NCBI GenBank assembly: GCA_964631275.1 | Contig: CAZVWQ010000006.1 | Coordinates: 1 to 59,743 of the forward strand | Origin: CAZVWQ01 sp964631275 | GTDB lineage: Bacteria; Patescibacteriota; JACMRA01 | Direction of reading: 5' to 3' | DNA: 59,743 bases | Shown: positions 49,729 to 57,962 of the stretch, piece after piece | Layout of the letters: each line of letters opens with the position of its first letter | Position numbering within the stretch: position 1 is the first letter of the stretch | Program-made: the position numbers and the translations under genes | The notes under the pieces: model-generated | What the model saw: the letters and a program-made list of their open reading frames with translations, nothing else | Told to the model about the DNA's origin: nothing | Database searches by the model: none

Positions 49729-51459
49729 ATGAACGTTTGGGAAGAGGTAAAAAATAATCTAAATATAGTAGACGTTATTAGCGAATATTTACCAGTTAAA
49801 GCGAGTGGTAGTAATTACAAATGTCTTTGCCCTTTTCATAATGATAGAAATCCAAGCTTAGTAATATCTCCAGAAAAAAATATTTGGCATTGCTTTGGTT
49901 GCGGTGCGGGTGGGGATGTTTTTAGATTTGTAACAGACTATGAGAATATCTCAAAAAAAGATGCCCTAGAAAAATTAGCTAAAAAAGCAGGTGTAAGATT
50001 AGATAGTTTTGAGCATAATCAAAAAACTCTAGGATCAAAGACTCTTGAAGCTAAAAAAATTAAAAGATTAGAGGCTGGCTATAAATATCTTACTTGGTCA
50101 AAAAATGTTTTTCACAAGGTTTTATTAAAAATTTTACAAGATAACGAGCATGAGGTTACTAAGTATTGCAGATCTAGAAATTTATCGCAAAAAATTATCG
50201 AAAAGTTTCAGTTAGGTTACGCACCTAAAAATAACTTTTTATTAGAGGTAGCAAAAAATAACAGCTTGGATTTAGATTTATTAGTAGAAATTGGAGTACT
50301 AAAACTTGAAATTAATAATTATAAAGATAAATTTACTAACCGACTAGTCGTACCAATATTTGATCAATTTAATAAAGTAGTTGGTTTTACAGCTAGAAAC
50401 CTTCCTAGTGATAAGCTTGATAGGCCAAAATATCTCAATTCGCCAGAAACTAAATGGTTTAATAAATCAGATATTTGGTATGGTCAGAATTGGAATCAAC
50501 AACAAATAAAGAATCAAAAAAAAGCAATAATTGTAGAAGGTAATATGGATGTTATAGCGGCTAGCATAAGTGGTTTGGATATAGTTTTGGCTAGCCAAGG
50601 AACATCTTTTACCGCTTCTCAATTAAAAAAACTAAGCTATCTAAGCAAAGAAATTATACTAGCGTACGATAACGATATAGCAGGTCTAATTTCAGCAAAA
50701 AAGTTTTTTTTAGAAGCAAAACTTATAGGACTAGAGGTTAAAAAATTTATCATCCCTAAAGAATTTAAGGATCTAGATGAATATTTGCAACAAATTAGAA
50801 AAACTAAAGAGAAGGTTTTTATTAGTGATTTTAAAATAGTTAATTTTATCGACTACTGGATTAATGATAATCTAACTAAATTAAAAAGTTCTGAAATAGA
50901 TATTCAAAAAAAATTAATACTAGAGGTTTTAGAATTAGTAGCTGTCTGTGACCAGATAGAAATCGAACACTACTTATCTAGACTTTCAGAAATAACTAAC
51001 AAAACTGTACAAACTTTGAACAAGCAATTGCAAAAAATTCAGACTAATCAGTCGAAATATACTAAAATTAATTTTGGATTTAATAGTTTCAAAAAAAACT
51101 CCAGACTTGTAAACACAGATGAAATAAAAAATTCAGTGAGAATAAATTTACAAAAATTAATTAGTAATGGTCTTGCAAAAAGCAATTTTCAGATACTAGA
51201 AATGGAAAATATAGAGAAGTTAAGAGTAATTTATAAGTTGATTAACAGCCTTTATTTATTATTTCCAGAAGAAACTTTAGATGAATATGCTTTGTTTGAT
51301 TACAAGCGACTAGAATTAATTAGCCAAGAACTTAAAAATCAAGAAGAAGCAATTAATATAGAGATGATTTTGATTAATTTAATAGATAGAAGAAACGAAG
51401 ACATATTACTAGAACCAAACCTAAAATCTGACTATATCTGGTTAAAATCTAGCATTTAG
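49729..51459 (+). CDS. dnaG: DNA primase
   Basis: Makes RNA primers at the replication fork. 576 aa. The N-terminal zinc-ribbon shows CPFHNDRNPSLVI near 34-46 and WHCFGCGAGGDVFRFV near 53-68 (ligands Cys34, His37, Cys55, Cys58). The catalytic core has LGYAPKNN near 163, VGFTARNLP near 221 (family GFxGR), KYLNSPET near 234 and the TOPRIM Glu in VEGNMDVIA near 269, with the Asp pair in LAYDNDIAG near 314. The C-terminal helicase-binding part (about 430-576) is helical and diverged. Length is typical for small bacterial primases. One base separates it from the upstream glycosyltransferase gene. No rpoD or rpsU (the macromolecular synthesis operon) is adjacent. Confidence 0.95.
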   Translation: MNVWEEVKNNLNIVDVISEYLPVKASGSNYKCLCPFHNDRNPSLVISPEKNIWHCFGCGAGGDVFRFVTDYENISKKDALEKLAKKAGVRLDSFEHNQKTLGSKTLEAKKIKRLEAGYKYLTWSKNVFHKVLLKILQDNEHEVTKYCRSRNLSQKIIEKFQLGYAPKNNFLLEVAKNNSLDLDLLVEIGVLKLEINNYKDKFTNRLVVPIFDQFNKVVGFTARNLPSDKLDRPKYLNSPETKWFNKSDIWYGQNWNQQQIKNQKKAIIVEGNMDVIAASISGLDIVLASQGTSFTASQLKKLSYLSKEIILAYDNDIAGLISAKKFFLEAKLIGLEVKKFIIPKEFKDLDEYLQQIRKTKEKVFISDFKIVNFIDYWINDNLTKLKSSEIDIQKKLILEVLELVAVCDQIEIEHYLSRLSEITNKTVQTLNKQLQKIQTNQSKYTKINFGFNSFKKNSRLVNTDEIKNSVRINLQKLISNGLAKSNFQILEMENIEKLRVIYKLINSLYLLFPEETLDEYALFDYKRLELISQELKNQEEAINIEMILINLIDRRNEDILLEPNLKSDYIWLKSSI

Positions 51460-51564
51460 CTTGCATTGACATAAATTTATAAATAGCTTATAGGGATCAT
51501 TTGATATTAATCAACTTCTTTATTAAGCTAAAAGTAATATTTAAAATATTTTAATTTATAACCT

Positions 51565-53262
51565 ATGAATTTTAAAAAGAATATTTTGGTTTTTTTATTG
51601 ATTAGTTTAATTAGCTTTTTTTCTTTTGCTGGGTTTTCTTTTGTATCGGTGCAAAGTGACGGAGGTTCTGTATATTTTGTTAATGATTTTGTAGTTACTA
51701 CTAATGCACCCAACGGATCTGGGTCTTTAGTGGAAGCAATTAACTCTGCTAATGACTCACCTGGGCTTGATAGAATAAGCTTCAATATATCCGAAGATAG
51801 CAAAACCATTGATTTAGACGGGGTTGTTTTACCTGAGATCACTGATTCGATTTTTATTGATGGTTATACTCAGCCTGGAACTACTCAGGAGAAGCCTCTT
51901 ATTAAATTTTATAATTCTGATTTTGCAAGTACCGGTGATTTAAGAAACGACCCTAGTCTAACCGGTTTAGTTGCAGTTGTTAGAGGGATTGTATTCTATG
52001 GACCAAAAATAGTAATGGAAAATATATCTACTGTTGATATTTATTCTTCCGATTTTTTTGGCTCTAGCAATATATCTCTTACGAATACACAAAATACAAG
52101 TGCAATTATCGATAATGATTTTTATGAGTCTAGTAGTTTTACGGCTTCAGGAGTAAAAAGTGTTAGTTTTATTGCAAATAAGTTTTTTGGCAATGGCAAA
52201 GTTACTTTTACACAATCTTCTAAGAATTTTAAGATTACTCAGAATAATTTTTATAACGCTAATACTATACAAGTTGCGGATTCTTCAGATAATTTTTTGA
52301 TTGTAAATAATAACCTAATTAATGATTCTAGCATATATATTAGTAATTCTACTAACGGCCTGATTAACAAAAATACTATTAGTAAAGCTAGAGGTGACTA
52401 CGGAATTAAAGTTACAAATGAAGGATTAGGTCTTAATTCTAAAAACAATATAATCGTTGAGAATACTTTTAATGATTTTTCTTCAACCACGCTTCCTATT
52501 GCTATTAGTATTGACCCAAAAGACTCTGTTTTTATTCCTGTTATAACAAAGACTTCTAAGATTGGAGATAAATTAGTTATTTCTGGCTATGCAGAGGAAA
52601 AAGCTAGTTTAGAGTTTTACGAGGTTACTTTGGTTTCAGAGGGGTTTAATTATACTTTAGCAGAGACTAAAGTTGAAGGTGGTACTGACGATCTTAGTGA
52701 CCTTTTAGGACCTTTAGTAGATGGCTTACAAACTAGTGAATTTAAGTTTGAATTTCCTATTAGCAATAAATCTTATGTAGTTAGCTCTAGTATTGCCTCA
52801 GAGGGTACTTCTCAGTTTTCTCAAAAAGTTTTTGATGCCATGGGAAATTCATTTACAGACCCTATTACCCCAAGTGTACCCACAGACCCTGCTACACCAA
52901 ATGTCTTTACTCCATTTTCTGTTAATCTTAACTCAGATAAGTTTTATGAGGGAGATGAAATTAATATAACCGCTTTTCCACCAAAACAAAATGGTAAGCC
53001 ACTTAAAGGTTCGTTTGGTTTTTATTTAGGTGATAATTTACTTTACCAAAGCCCTTTTGCTACAGATCCAGGAGTTTTTAGCACTTCTGATTTTTTAGCT
53101 GGTAGTTATAAAATTAAAATACTTTATACGTCTGAAAAACTTGATACTTATGAACAATTTGTTAATATCAAAGTATCTGAGTCTAAGATAATAGATTCGG
53201 ATTTTGAACAAAAATTACCACCTAAGGGTCTAATTATTTATGAGGTTAATTTTCCACGTTAA
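51565..53262 (+). CDS. Secreted parallel beta-helix surface protein with Ig-like end
   Basis: A 565-aa exported protein. The signal peptide (about residues 1-22, KKNILVFLLISLISFFSFAG) is followed by GSGSLVEAINSANDSPGLDRISFNI, a form of the GSLREAI..AN motif that opens right-handed parallel beta-helix surface proteins. IDGYTQPGTTQ near 93-103 is another mark of that family. Repeated Asn-ended turns (NDFYESSSFTA, NNFYNANTIQ, NNLINDSSIY) follow across about 130-260. A hinge rich in Pro/Thr (TPSVPTDPATPN) lies near 434-446. The last ~110 residues look like an Ig-like domain (FYEGDEINITAFPPKQNGKPL). No sortase signal or transmembrane end, so attachment to the cell is not clear. Such proteins act as adhesins or polysaccharide-binding proteins in many CPR genomes. 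Single gene. Confidence 0.75.
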   Translation: MNFKKNILVFLLISLISFFSFAGFSFVSVQSDGGSVYFVNDFVVTTNAPNGSGSLVEAINSANDSPGLDRISFNISEDSKTIDLDGVVLPEITDSIFIDGYTQPGTTQEKPLIKFYNSDFASTGDLRNDPSLTGLVAVVRGIVFYGPKIVMENISTVDIYSSDFFGSSNISLTNTQNTSAIIDNDFYESSSFTASGVKSVSFIANKFFGNGKVTFTQSSKNFKITQNNFYNANTIQVADSSDNFLIVNNNLINDSSIYISNSTNGLINKNTISKARGDYGIKVTNEGLGLNSKNNIIVENTFNDFSSTTLPIAISIDPKDSVFIPVITKTSKIGDKLVISGYAEEKASLEFYEVTLVSEGFNYTLAETKVEGGTDDLSDLLGPLVDGLQTSEFKFEFPISNKSYVVSSSIASEGTSQFSQKVFDAMGNSFTDPITPSVPTDPATPNVFTPFSVNLNSDKFYEGDEINITAFPPKQNGKPLKGSFGFYLGDNLLYQSPFATDPGVFSTSDFLAGSYKIKILYTSEKLDTYEQFVNIKVSESKIIDSDFEQKLPPKGLIIYEVNFPR

Positions 53263-53615
53263 TTTTTTTAAGCATAGAAATCATTTGAAATTTTTTACCA
53301 ATTTAAAAGTAAAATTTAAGGATCGTTTGCAGTTGGTTTTGAACAATTAAACCTAATAGCATTTTACTATAAATCATTTATTATGATGTGAGACGGTTTT
53401 ACCTTAAAAAACCAAACTTTTCTCTGAATTTTTTGGAATAGTTTTATAGCAAATTGGCATAAATAGTTTGTTTAGGAGTTAATAGACTTTTTGCCTTAAA
53501 AATTAGTTCGCTTGATTAAATCAATTTAAACTAGGAATTTTAAATAAATTTTATTTTTGTTGATTTTTATACCAATTTCCTAGCCTTATGTAAGTTGATA
53601 TGAGAATGCTTATAA
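53263..53615. other. Intergenic region with an H repeat
   Basis: No gene seen. It contains family H copy 2 (53385-53461). The rest is AT-rich. Confidence 0.5.
53385..53461 (+). repeat. Family H repeat, copy 2
   Basis: GATGTGAGACGGTTTTACC through TTTTATAGCAAATTGGCATA. About 90% identical to 11455-11531, without the neighbouring E and D elements. Confidence 0.7.
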
Positions 53616-54086
53616 CTATAACATTTCTCTAATTTTTTGGCAGTCTTTTTGAATTTGAATTTGAATTGCTTGAATAGAATCAAATTTTTTGTCACCTCTA
53701 ATTTTGTGAACAATCTCTGTTTCTAGAAATTTATCATATATATCAGAATCAAAATCCAAAAGATGAACTTCTAATTTGAAAGCGTTTTTTTCAAAAGTTT
53801 CATTTGGACCAATATAGATGGCACTAATAATTTTTTGTGGAAAATTTTTATCTAATTTAAAATCATTATTCTGTTTATTAAAAATAAAAATATTTGAATA
53901 GCCTCCATAAATACCTTTTTCTAGAAGTTTTTGGCTTTGATTTAGATTTAATTGAATAAAATTATTTTTGCTAAAATCAAAAATTTCCAAATTTTTTGTA
54001 TCTAAATTTGCTGTTGGAAAGCCGATTTTCCTACCCATTTTGTTTCCATGTATTATTTGAGATCTAACCTTAATTTTTTTAAGCAT
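53616..54086 (-). CDS. Stand-alone riboflavin kinase domain
   Basis: Phosphorylates riboflavin to FMN. 156 aa, equal to the C-terminal half of bacterial RibF. Seen: IIHGNKMGRKIGFPTANLDT near residues 12-31 (family G-x-x-x-G-R-x-x-G-F-P-T-A-N), KGIYGGYSNIF near 57-67, SAIYIGPNETFEKNAFKLEVHLLDFDSDIY near 88-117 (the catalytic Glu in E-x-H-L-L-D-F) and a final helix. The FAD synthetase half is missing, and no fragment of it was seen next to the gene. FAD would need another enzyme or may be imported. FMN is needed by CoaC of the CoaBC enzyme in this window. It shares strand with the glycosyltransferase gene 53 bp upstream, a possible operon. Confidence 0.85.
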   Translation of the reverse strand: MLKKIKVRSQIIHGNKMGRKIGFPTANLDTKNLEIFDFSKNNFIQLNLNQSQKLLEKGIYGGYSNIFIFNKQNNDFKLDKNFPQKIISAIYIGPNETFEKNAFKLEVHLLDFDSDIYDKFLETEIVHKIRGDKKFDSIQAIQIQIQKDCQKIREML

Positions 54087-54139
54087 TTTTTTTGTAAAAA
54101 TTATAATTAGTAAATTTTTTGAATAATTTTTAGTTTAAT

Positions 54140-55294
54140 CTAGATTTTTTGGAAATATTCTTGAAATTTAGTTTTATTAAAATTCATACTAGATTTTTTA
54201 ATATTTTGAATATTCCAAGTTTTGATTTTTTCAAAATTTTGTATACTTTTTTTTAGGCTTTTAACTTCTTGTTTATCAAAAAAAAGACCATTTTTTTTAT
54301 TTTGAATATATTCCAAAGCACCTCCCTGTCCAAGGGCTATAACTGGTGTTCCAGAAGCTAAAGCTTCTATGGGGGCGATTCCAAAATCTTCTTTAGTTGG
54401 AAAAATAAAAGCTTTGCAAGTGGCTAAGTATTTATTTAGCTGTCCATCAGAAATTCTTCCTACAAACTCAATTTTTACATTTTTTTTTGGATTTTGTTTT
54501 TTGTAATTAGCAATTATTTTTTTTAGGTTATTGATATCGCTATCTAGAGCACTAGTGCCAGCAATGATTAGTTTTTTGTTTAATTCTAGACAAGCTTGAA
54601 TAGCTAAGTCAATCCTTTTGTGGAAGCTAATTCTTCCAAAAGAAAAATAAAATGGATCTACGGTATTTACTTTTCGCCTAATTGTTAAAAAATTATTAAC
54701 TTCAACTGGCGGATAGACCACTTCAGAATTTATCTGATACTTTTCTTTAATGATTTTTTGGACGTGCTTAGAAATAGCTAACCAGATTACTTTTTTTTTA
54801 GTTAAATATTTGGCCGCTCTTAAATCTAGGATTTTTAGAGGAAACTTAAAAATAGGCATCACAAGCTTGTAAACCAGACTTATATTAGCAGTATCAGCTT
54901 TAGTCATTAAATTATGTAAAAATCTAGTTGGGGTATAGCAGTAATAGATTATTTTTTTATTATTTTTTAGTTTAATATTTTTACCACAATAAGTTGCTGA
55001 GATAATTACTAAGTCATAGTCTTTAACTACATAAAAACTCATAACTATAGGATAAATCCAAAAGAAATGTTTAAAATACCTTCTAATAAAAACTCCTAAG
55101 TAGTCTAACCAAGTAGTCTTGACCCTACCTTCTTGATAAGCTTTAGTGATTGTAGTTGATTTTTCGAATTTATCTGGTGTAAAAATAGTAGTTAGTATTT
55201 CTGCCTTTGGATAAATCTCTAGCCAAGATTCAATTACTTTTTCGGCACCTCCGAATTGGTGAAGATAATCGTGAACAATAATTATTTTTTTCAT
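54140..55294 (-). CDS. Glycosyltransferase family 4, mannosyl/surface-glycan type
   Basis: GT-B glycosyltransferase, 384 aa, of the WbaZ/RfaB-like GT4 branch. Seen: IIIVHDYLHQFGGAEKVIE at the start (nucleotide-sugar transferase opening with Gly-Gly-Ala-Glu), YYCYTPTRFLHNL near 116-128, FYFSFGRISFHKRIDLAI near 214-231 (donor-binding Gly-Arg), KKLIIAGTSA near 238 and TKEDFGIAPIEALASGTPVIA near 302-322 with the E-x7-E. A GYR-like hydrophobic segment (YFKHFFWIYPIVMSFYVV near 75-92) may touch the membrane. It likely adds a sugar to lipid-linked surface glycan. Substrate unknown. Neighbour of riboflavin kinase on the same strand. Confidence 0.82.
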   Translation of the reverse strand: MKKIIIVHDYLHQFGGAEKVIESWLEIYPKAEILTTIFTPDKFEKSTTITKAYQEGRVKTTWLDYLGVFIRRYFKHFFWIYPIVMSFYVVKDYDLVIISATYCGKNIKLKNNKKIIYYCYTPTRFLHNLMTKADTANISLVYKLVMPIFKFPLKILDLRAAKYLTKKKVIWLAISKHVQKIIKEKYQINSEVVYPPVEVNNFLTIRRKVNTVDPFYFSFGRISFHKRIDLAIQACLELNKKLIIAGTSALDSDINNLKKIIANYKKQNPKKNVKIEFVGRISDGQLNKYLATCKAFIFPTKEDFGIAPIEALASGTPVIALGQGGALEYIQNKKNGLFFDKQEVKSLKKSIQNFEKIKTWNIQNIKKSSMNFNKTKFQEYFQKI

Positions 55295-55389
55295 TAGGTA
55301 GTTTATCAGAATTATTTTAAAACTATTTTTCTAAAAGAATTTTTTGACGGACAAGGATTCTATTTGTGGTAAAATTTATATACACTCAT

Positions 55390-55445
55390 TTTATAATTAA
55401 ATGTGACACTAGGGTTGAACTTAATTGAATTTTGAAACTGAATTG
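55390..55445 (+). repeat. Family B element, partial copy
   Basis: GTGACACTAGGGTTGAAC, then TTAATTGAATTTTGAAACTG. The right half is missing. Confidence 0.5.
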
Positions 55446-55484
55446 AACATAGTTATTTTATCTAGAAATTTTTATCACAAAACT

Positions 55485-55597
55485 TATACCTAATCCGTTT
55501 ATTATTACTCTAAATTTAATTTTCATAAGCAAATAAACCCTTTATTTAAGCTAAATTCTTAACAGCAATTATCGTAATGATTAACTAAAAGGTAAAA
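55485..55597 (+). repeat. Family C MITE-like element, copy 10
   Basis: TATACCTAATCCGTTTATTA through AATGATTAACTAAAAGGTA, with the core slightly decayed (TAAATTCTTAACAGCAATT). Confidence 0.7.
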
Positions 55598-55770
55598 AGC
55601 TAAATGTTTTTTTAAGTTTAGCACAGATTAAGTATAAAATTGAGTATAAATAATTAAAATATTTATTTATATTAAACTAATATTGGTAACTTTTTTTTGT
55701 TTGTAAAGTTGTTATTTTAGATAATTCTTATACTTTACAAATTAGTAACTTTTATTTATTTTAGGTGTAT

Positions 55771-57306
55771 ATGTTTTCTATTTCAAAAAGACCAACTATC
55801 GAAGAAATCCATACTTTATACAGAGAGGGGAAAGCTAAACCAAGTGATATTGCAGTGTATTTTCTTAATCGAAGCAAGACCATAGATAAAAATTTTAATT
55901 CTGTTAGCAATTACACTGAAGAATTAACAAAAAAAGAAGCTCAAGAGTGTGATAAAATTCTAGAATATGCTGAAGGTGATTATGATAAAGCTTTTCTTAA
56001 ATACCCTCTTTTAGGAATTCCTTATTTCGTAAAATCAATTATTTTAGTTGAGGGAGAAGTCCTTAATGGCGGATCTTTGATTCTTAATAATTTTAAGGCT
56101 CCATATTCGTCTACAGTTTATCAAAAAATAAAAGCAGCGGGTGCAATTTTACTAGGAATTGTCAACATGGATGAATTAGCTTGTGGTAGTAGCGGAGAAA
56201 CTTGTGCTTATGGAGTGACGAGAAATCCTTTTGATAAGACTAGAACCCCTGGAGGGTCTTCGAGCGGACCAGCTAGTTGTGTAGCTTCTGGACAATGTGT
56301 TTTTTCTTTAGGTACTGATACTGGTGGTTCGATTCGTTTACCTTCTGCTTTTAGCGATGTTGTTGGTCTAAAACCCACTTATGGTTTAGTTTCTAGGTAT
56401 GGAGTCATGCCTATGTGCTCTAGCTTTGATCAAGTTGGCCCTCTTACCAACAATGTTGAAGATAGCTTGGTTGTAATTAAGATCTTAGCTGGTAAAGATC
56501 CTTACGATCAAACGTCTGTAGATTCGACTGAGTTAATTAAGTCTTTACAAAACATAATTGAAAAAAAACACCAAACTAGAAAATTAAATAAAATTACTAA
56601 AACTAACAAACCATTAAAAATTGGAATTCCCAAAGAGTTTTATCTTGATGCAATTGACCCACAAATCTCTGAAGCTATGGAAAATTTAAAAAATAAATTA
56701 GTTTCTCTTGGTCATCAGTTAGTCGATGTGTCGATTCCGCTTACAAAATACGCTTTATCTGTTTATTATTTAGTCATGCCAGTTGAACTGTCTTCTAATT
56801 TAGAAAGATTAGATGGAGTTAGATATGCTTATCAACCTGAAGATGATAATAGTGAAATGTATTATGGTCAGAGAGATTTTTTTGGTGACGAGATAAAACG
56901 TAGAATCCTCTTGGGTACTTATGCGTCATCTAGTGGTTATTATGATGCTTATTATAATACAGCTCAGAAAGTTAGAGCTATTGCTAAACAAGATTATGAC
57001 AAAGTCTTTAAAAAGTGTGATGTAATGCTTACTCCAACAGCAGTAGAGTTTCCTTTTAAACTTGGAGAAAAAACTGAAGATCCTTTAAAGATGTATTTAA
57101 CAGATGTCTTGACTTGCGGAATTAATCCAGTTGGAATTCCAGGACTGATTATCCCTCTTGGATTATACGAAGTTAAAGATAATAACAAAAAAGTAGATTT
57201 ACCAACTGGATGTCAGATACTCGGACCAAAATTAAGCGAAGATAAGCTATATACTCTAGCTTACGAAATTGAGAATTTAGTAAAAAATCTAAAGATACTT
57301 AAATAA
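55771..57306 (+). CDS. gatA: Aspartyl/glutamyl-tRNA(Asn/Gln) amidotransferase subunit A
   Basis: Amidase subunit of GatCAB, which converts misacylated Glu-tRNA(Gln) and/or Asp-tRNA(Asn) to the amide forms. 511 aa from the ATG at 55771. The full amidase-signature triad is visible with spacing equal to known GatA: Lys88 (YFVKSII), cis-Ser163 (PGGSSSGPAS) and nucleophile Ser187 (DTGGSIRLP). GETCAYGVTRNPFDKTRTPGG and VGLKPTYGLVSRYGVMPMCSSFDQVGP are family blocks. Lys88 is in VKS instead of the usual VKD. A GTG two codons upstream is less likely. The sequence TTTAGGTGTAT before the ATG gives one of the few weak Shine-Dalgarno-like AGG triplets in the window. gatB and gatC are not adjacent. Confidence 0.94.
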   Translation: MFSISKRPTIEEIHTLYREGKAKPSDIAVYFLNRSKTIDKNFNSVSNYTEELTKKEAQECDKILEYAEGDYDKAFLKYPLLGIPYFVKSIILVEGEVLNGGSLILNNFKAPYSSTVYQKIKAAGAILLGIVNMDELACGSSGETCAYGVTRNPFDKTRTPGGSSSGPASCVASGQCVFSLGTDTGGSIRLPSAFSDVVGLKPTYGLVSRYGVMPMCSSFDQVGPLTNNVEDSLVVIKILAGKDPYDQTSVDSTELIKSLQNIIEKKHQTRKLNKITKTNKPLKIGIPKEFYLDAIDPQISEAMENLKNKLVSLGHQLVDVSIPLTKYALSVYYLVMPVELSSNLERLDGVRYAYQPEDDNSEMYYGQRDFFGDEIKRRILLGTYASSSGYYDAYYNTAQKVRAIAKQDYDKVFKKCDVMLTPTAVEFPFKLGEKTEDPLKMYLTDVLTCGINPVGIPGLIIPLGLYEVKDNNKKVDLPTGCQILGPKLSEDKLYTLAYEIENLVKNLKILK

Positions 57307-57962
57307 AAAACAGATACTATCTAACTCACACTAACTTTGATAAGCTAGCTCTAGGTTTTTTAAAACAAGCTTATGACACTCAAAATGTCTAAGTTATGCA
57401 TAGATTAGCTTTGTCTCAAAATAGTTATACCTCAGAACCTTCGGGAATATTTGATTTCCCTTATTAAATAAAGCAAATATGGTAAATTTCTGCAAATTCA
57501 GTGCTTAGGTTAGTTGTATTAAAAAGCTTATTTTTAATCTAAAAGTAAAAATTGGTATGACTTACCACAAAGCAAATTTTAATTTTTTGAAATCTAAAAA
57601 CCCATAAGATAACTTTAAACTTCAATTAAGTTTAGCTTTATTATCAAATTTTATTACGGAATAAGTATAGATTTACAAAGATTGTCTAAAAACAAAAGAC
57701 TTGTACTAAACCTGGATTGTTATTTATTTAAATGGGAATTTACTATTTTTCATAGACCGTTATTTATTTATTTAATAAACTAAATAGGTTTCGCAATTAG
57801 GACTAAAAGTTTTTATTCTCAAACAAATTCACTTTTAAAAAAAATCTTTTTATTTGCGTTTATTGACAGATGTCAAATCAAAAAAAAGTAGACCCTTTAC
57901 ATAAATAATAAATTTTGCAAGTATAATTCAGTTTTAGAAAAATCATAAATAATTAAAAAAAG
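57307..57962. other. Intergenic region with partial repeats and a palindromic site
   Basis: No gene seen. It contains a partial family E (about 57355-57420), a partial family G (about 57557-57600) and a partial family B end (about 57620-57668). A perfect palindrome TTGACA-GA-TGTCAA lies at 57863-57876, with TATAAT at 57922-57927 before the sigma gene. Confidence 0.45.
57863..57876. promoter_or_regulatory. Palindrome TTGACAGATGTCAA, possible operator
   Basis: Perfect inverted repeat of six bases around a GA spacer, 87 bp upstream of the sigma-factor ATG and 46 bp upstream of a TATAAT (57922-57927). TTTACA lies 20 bp before that -10, more than the ideal spacing. It could bind a dimeric regulator. 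There is no second copy in the window to test it. Confidence 0.35.

Larger units (their letters stand above)
55295..55764. other. Intergenic region with B and C repeats
   Basis: No gene seen. It contains a partial family B (about 55390-55445), family C (55485-55597) and an A/T stretch upstream of gatA. Confidence 0.5.
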
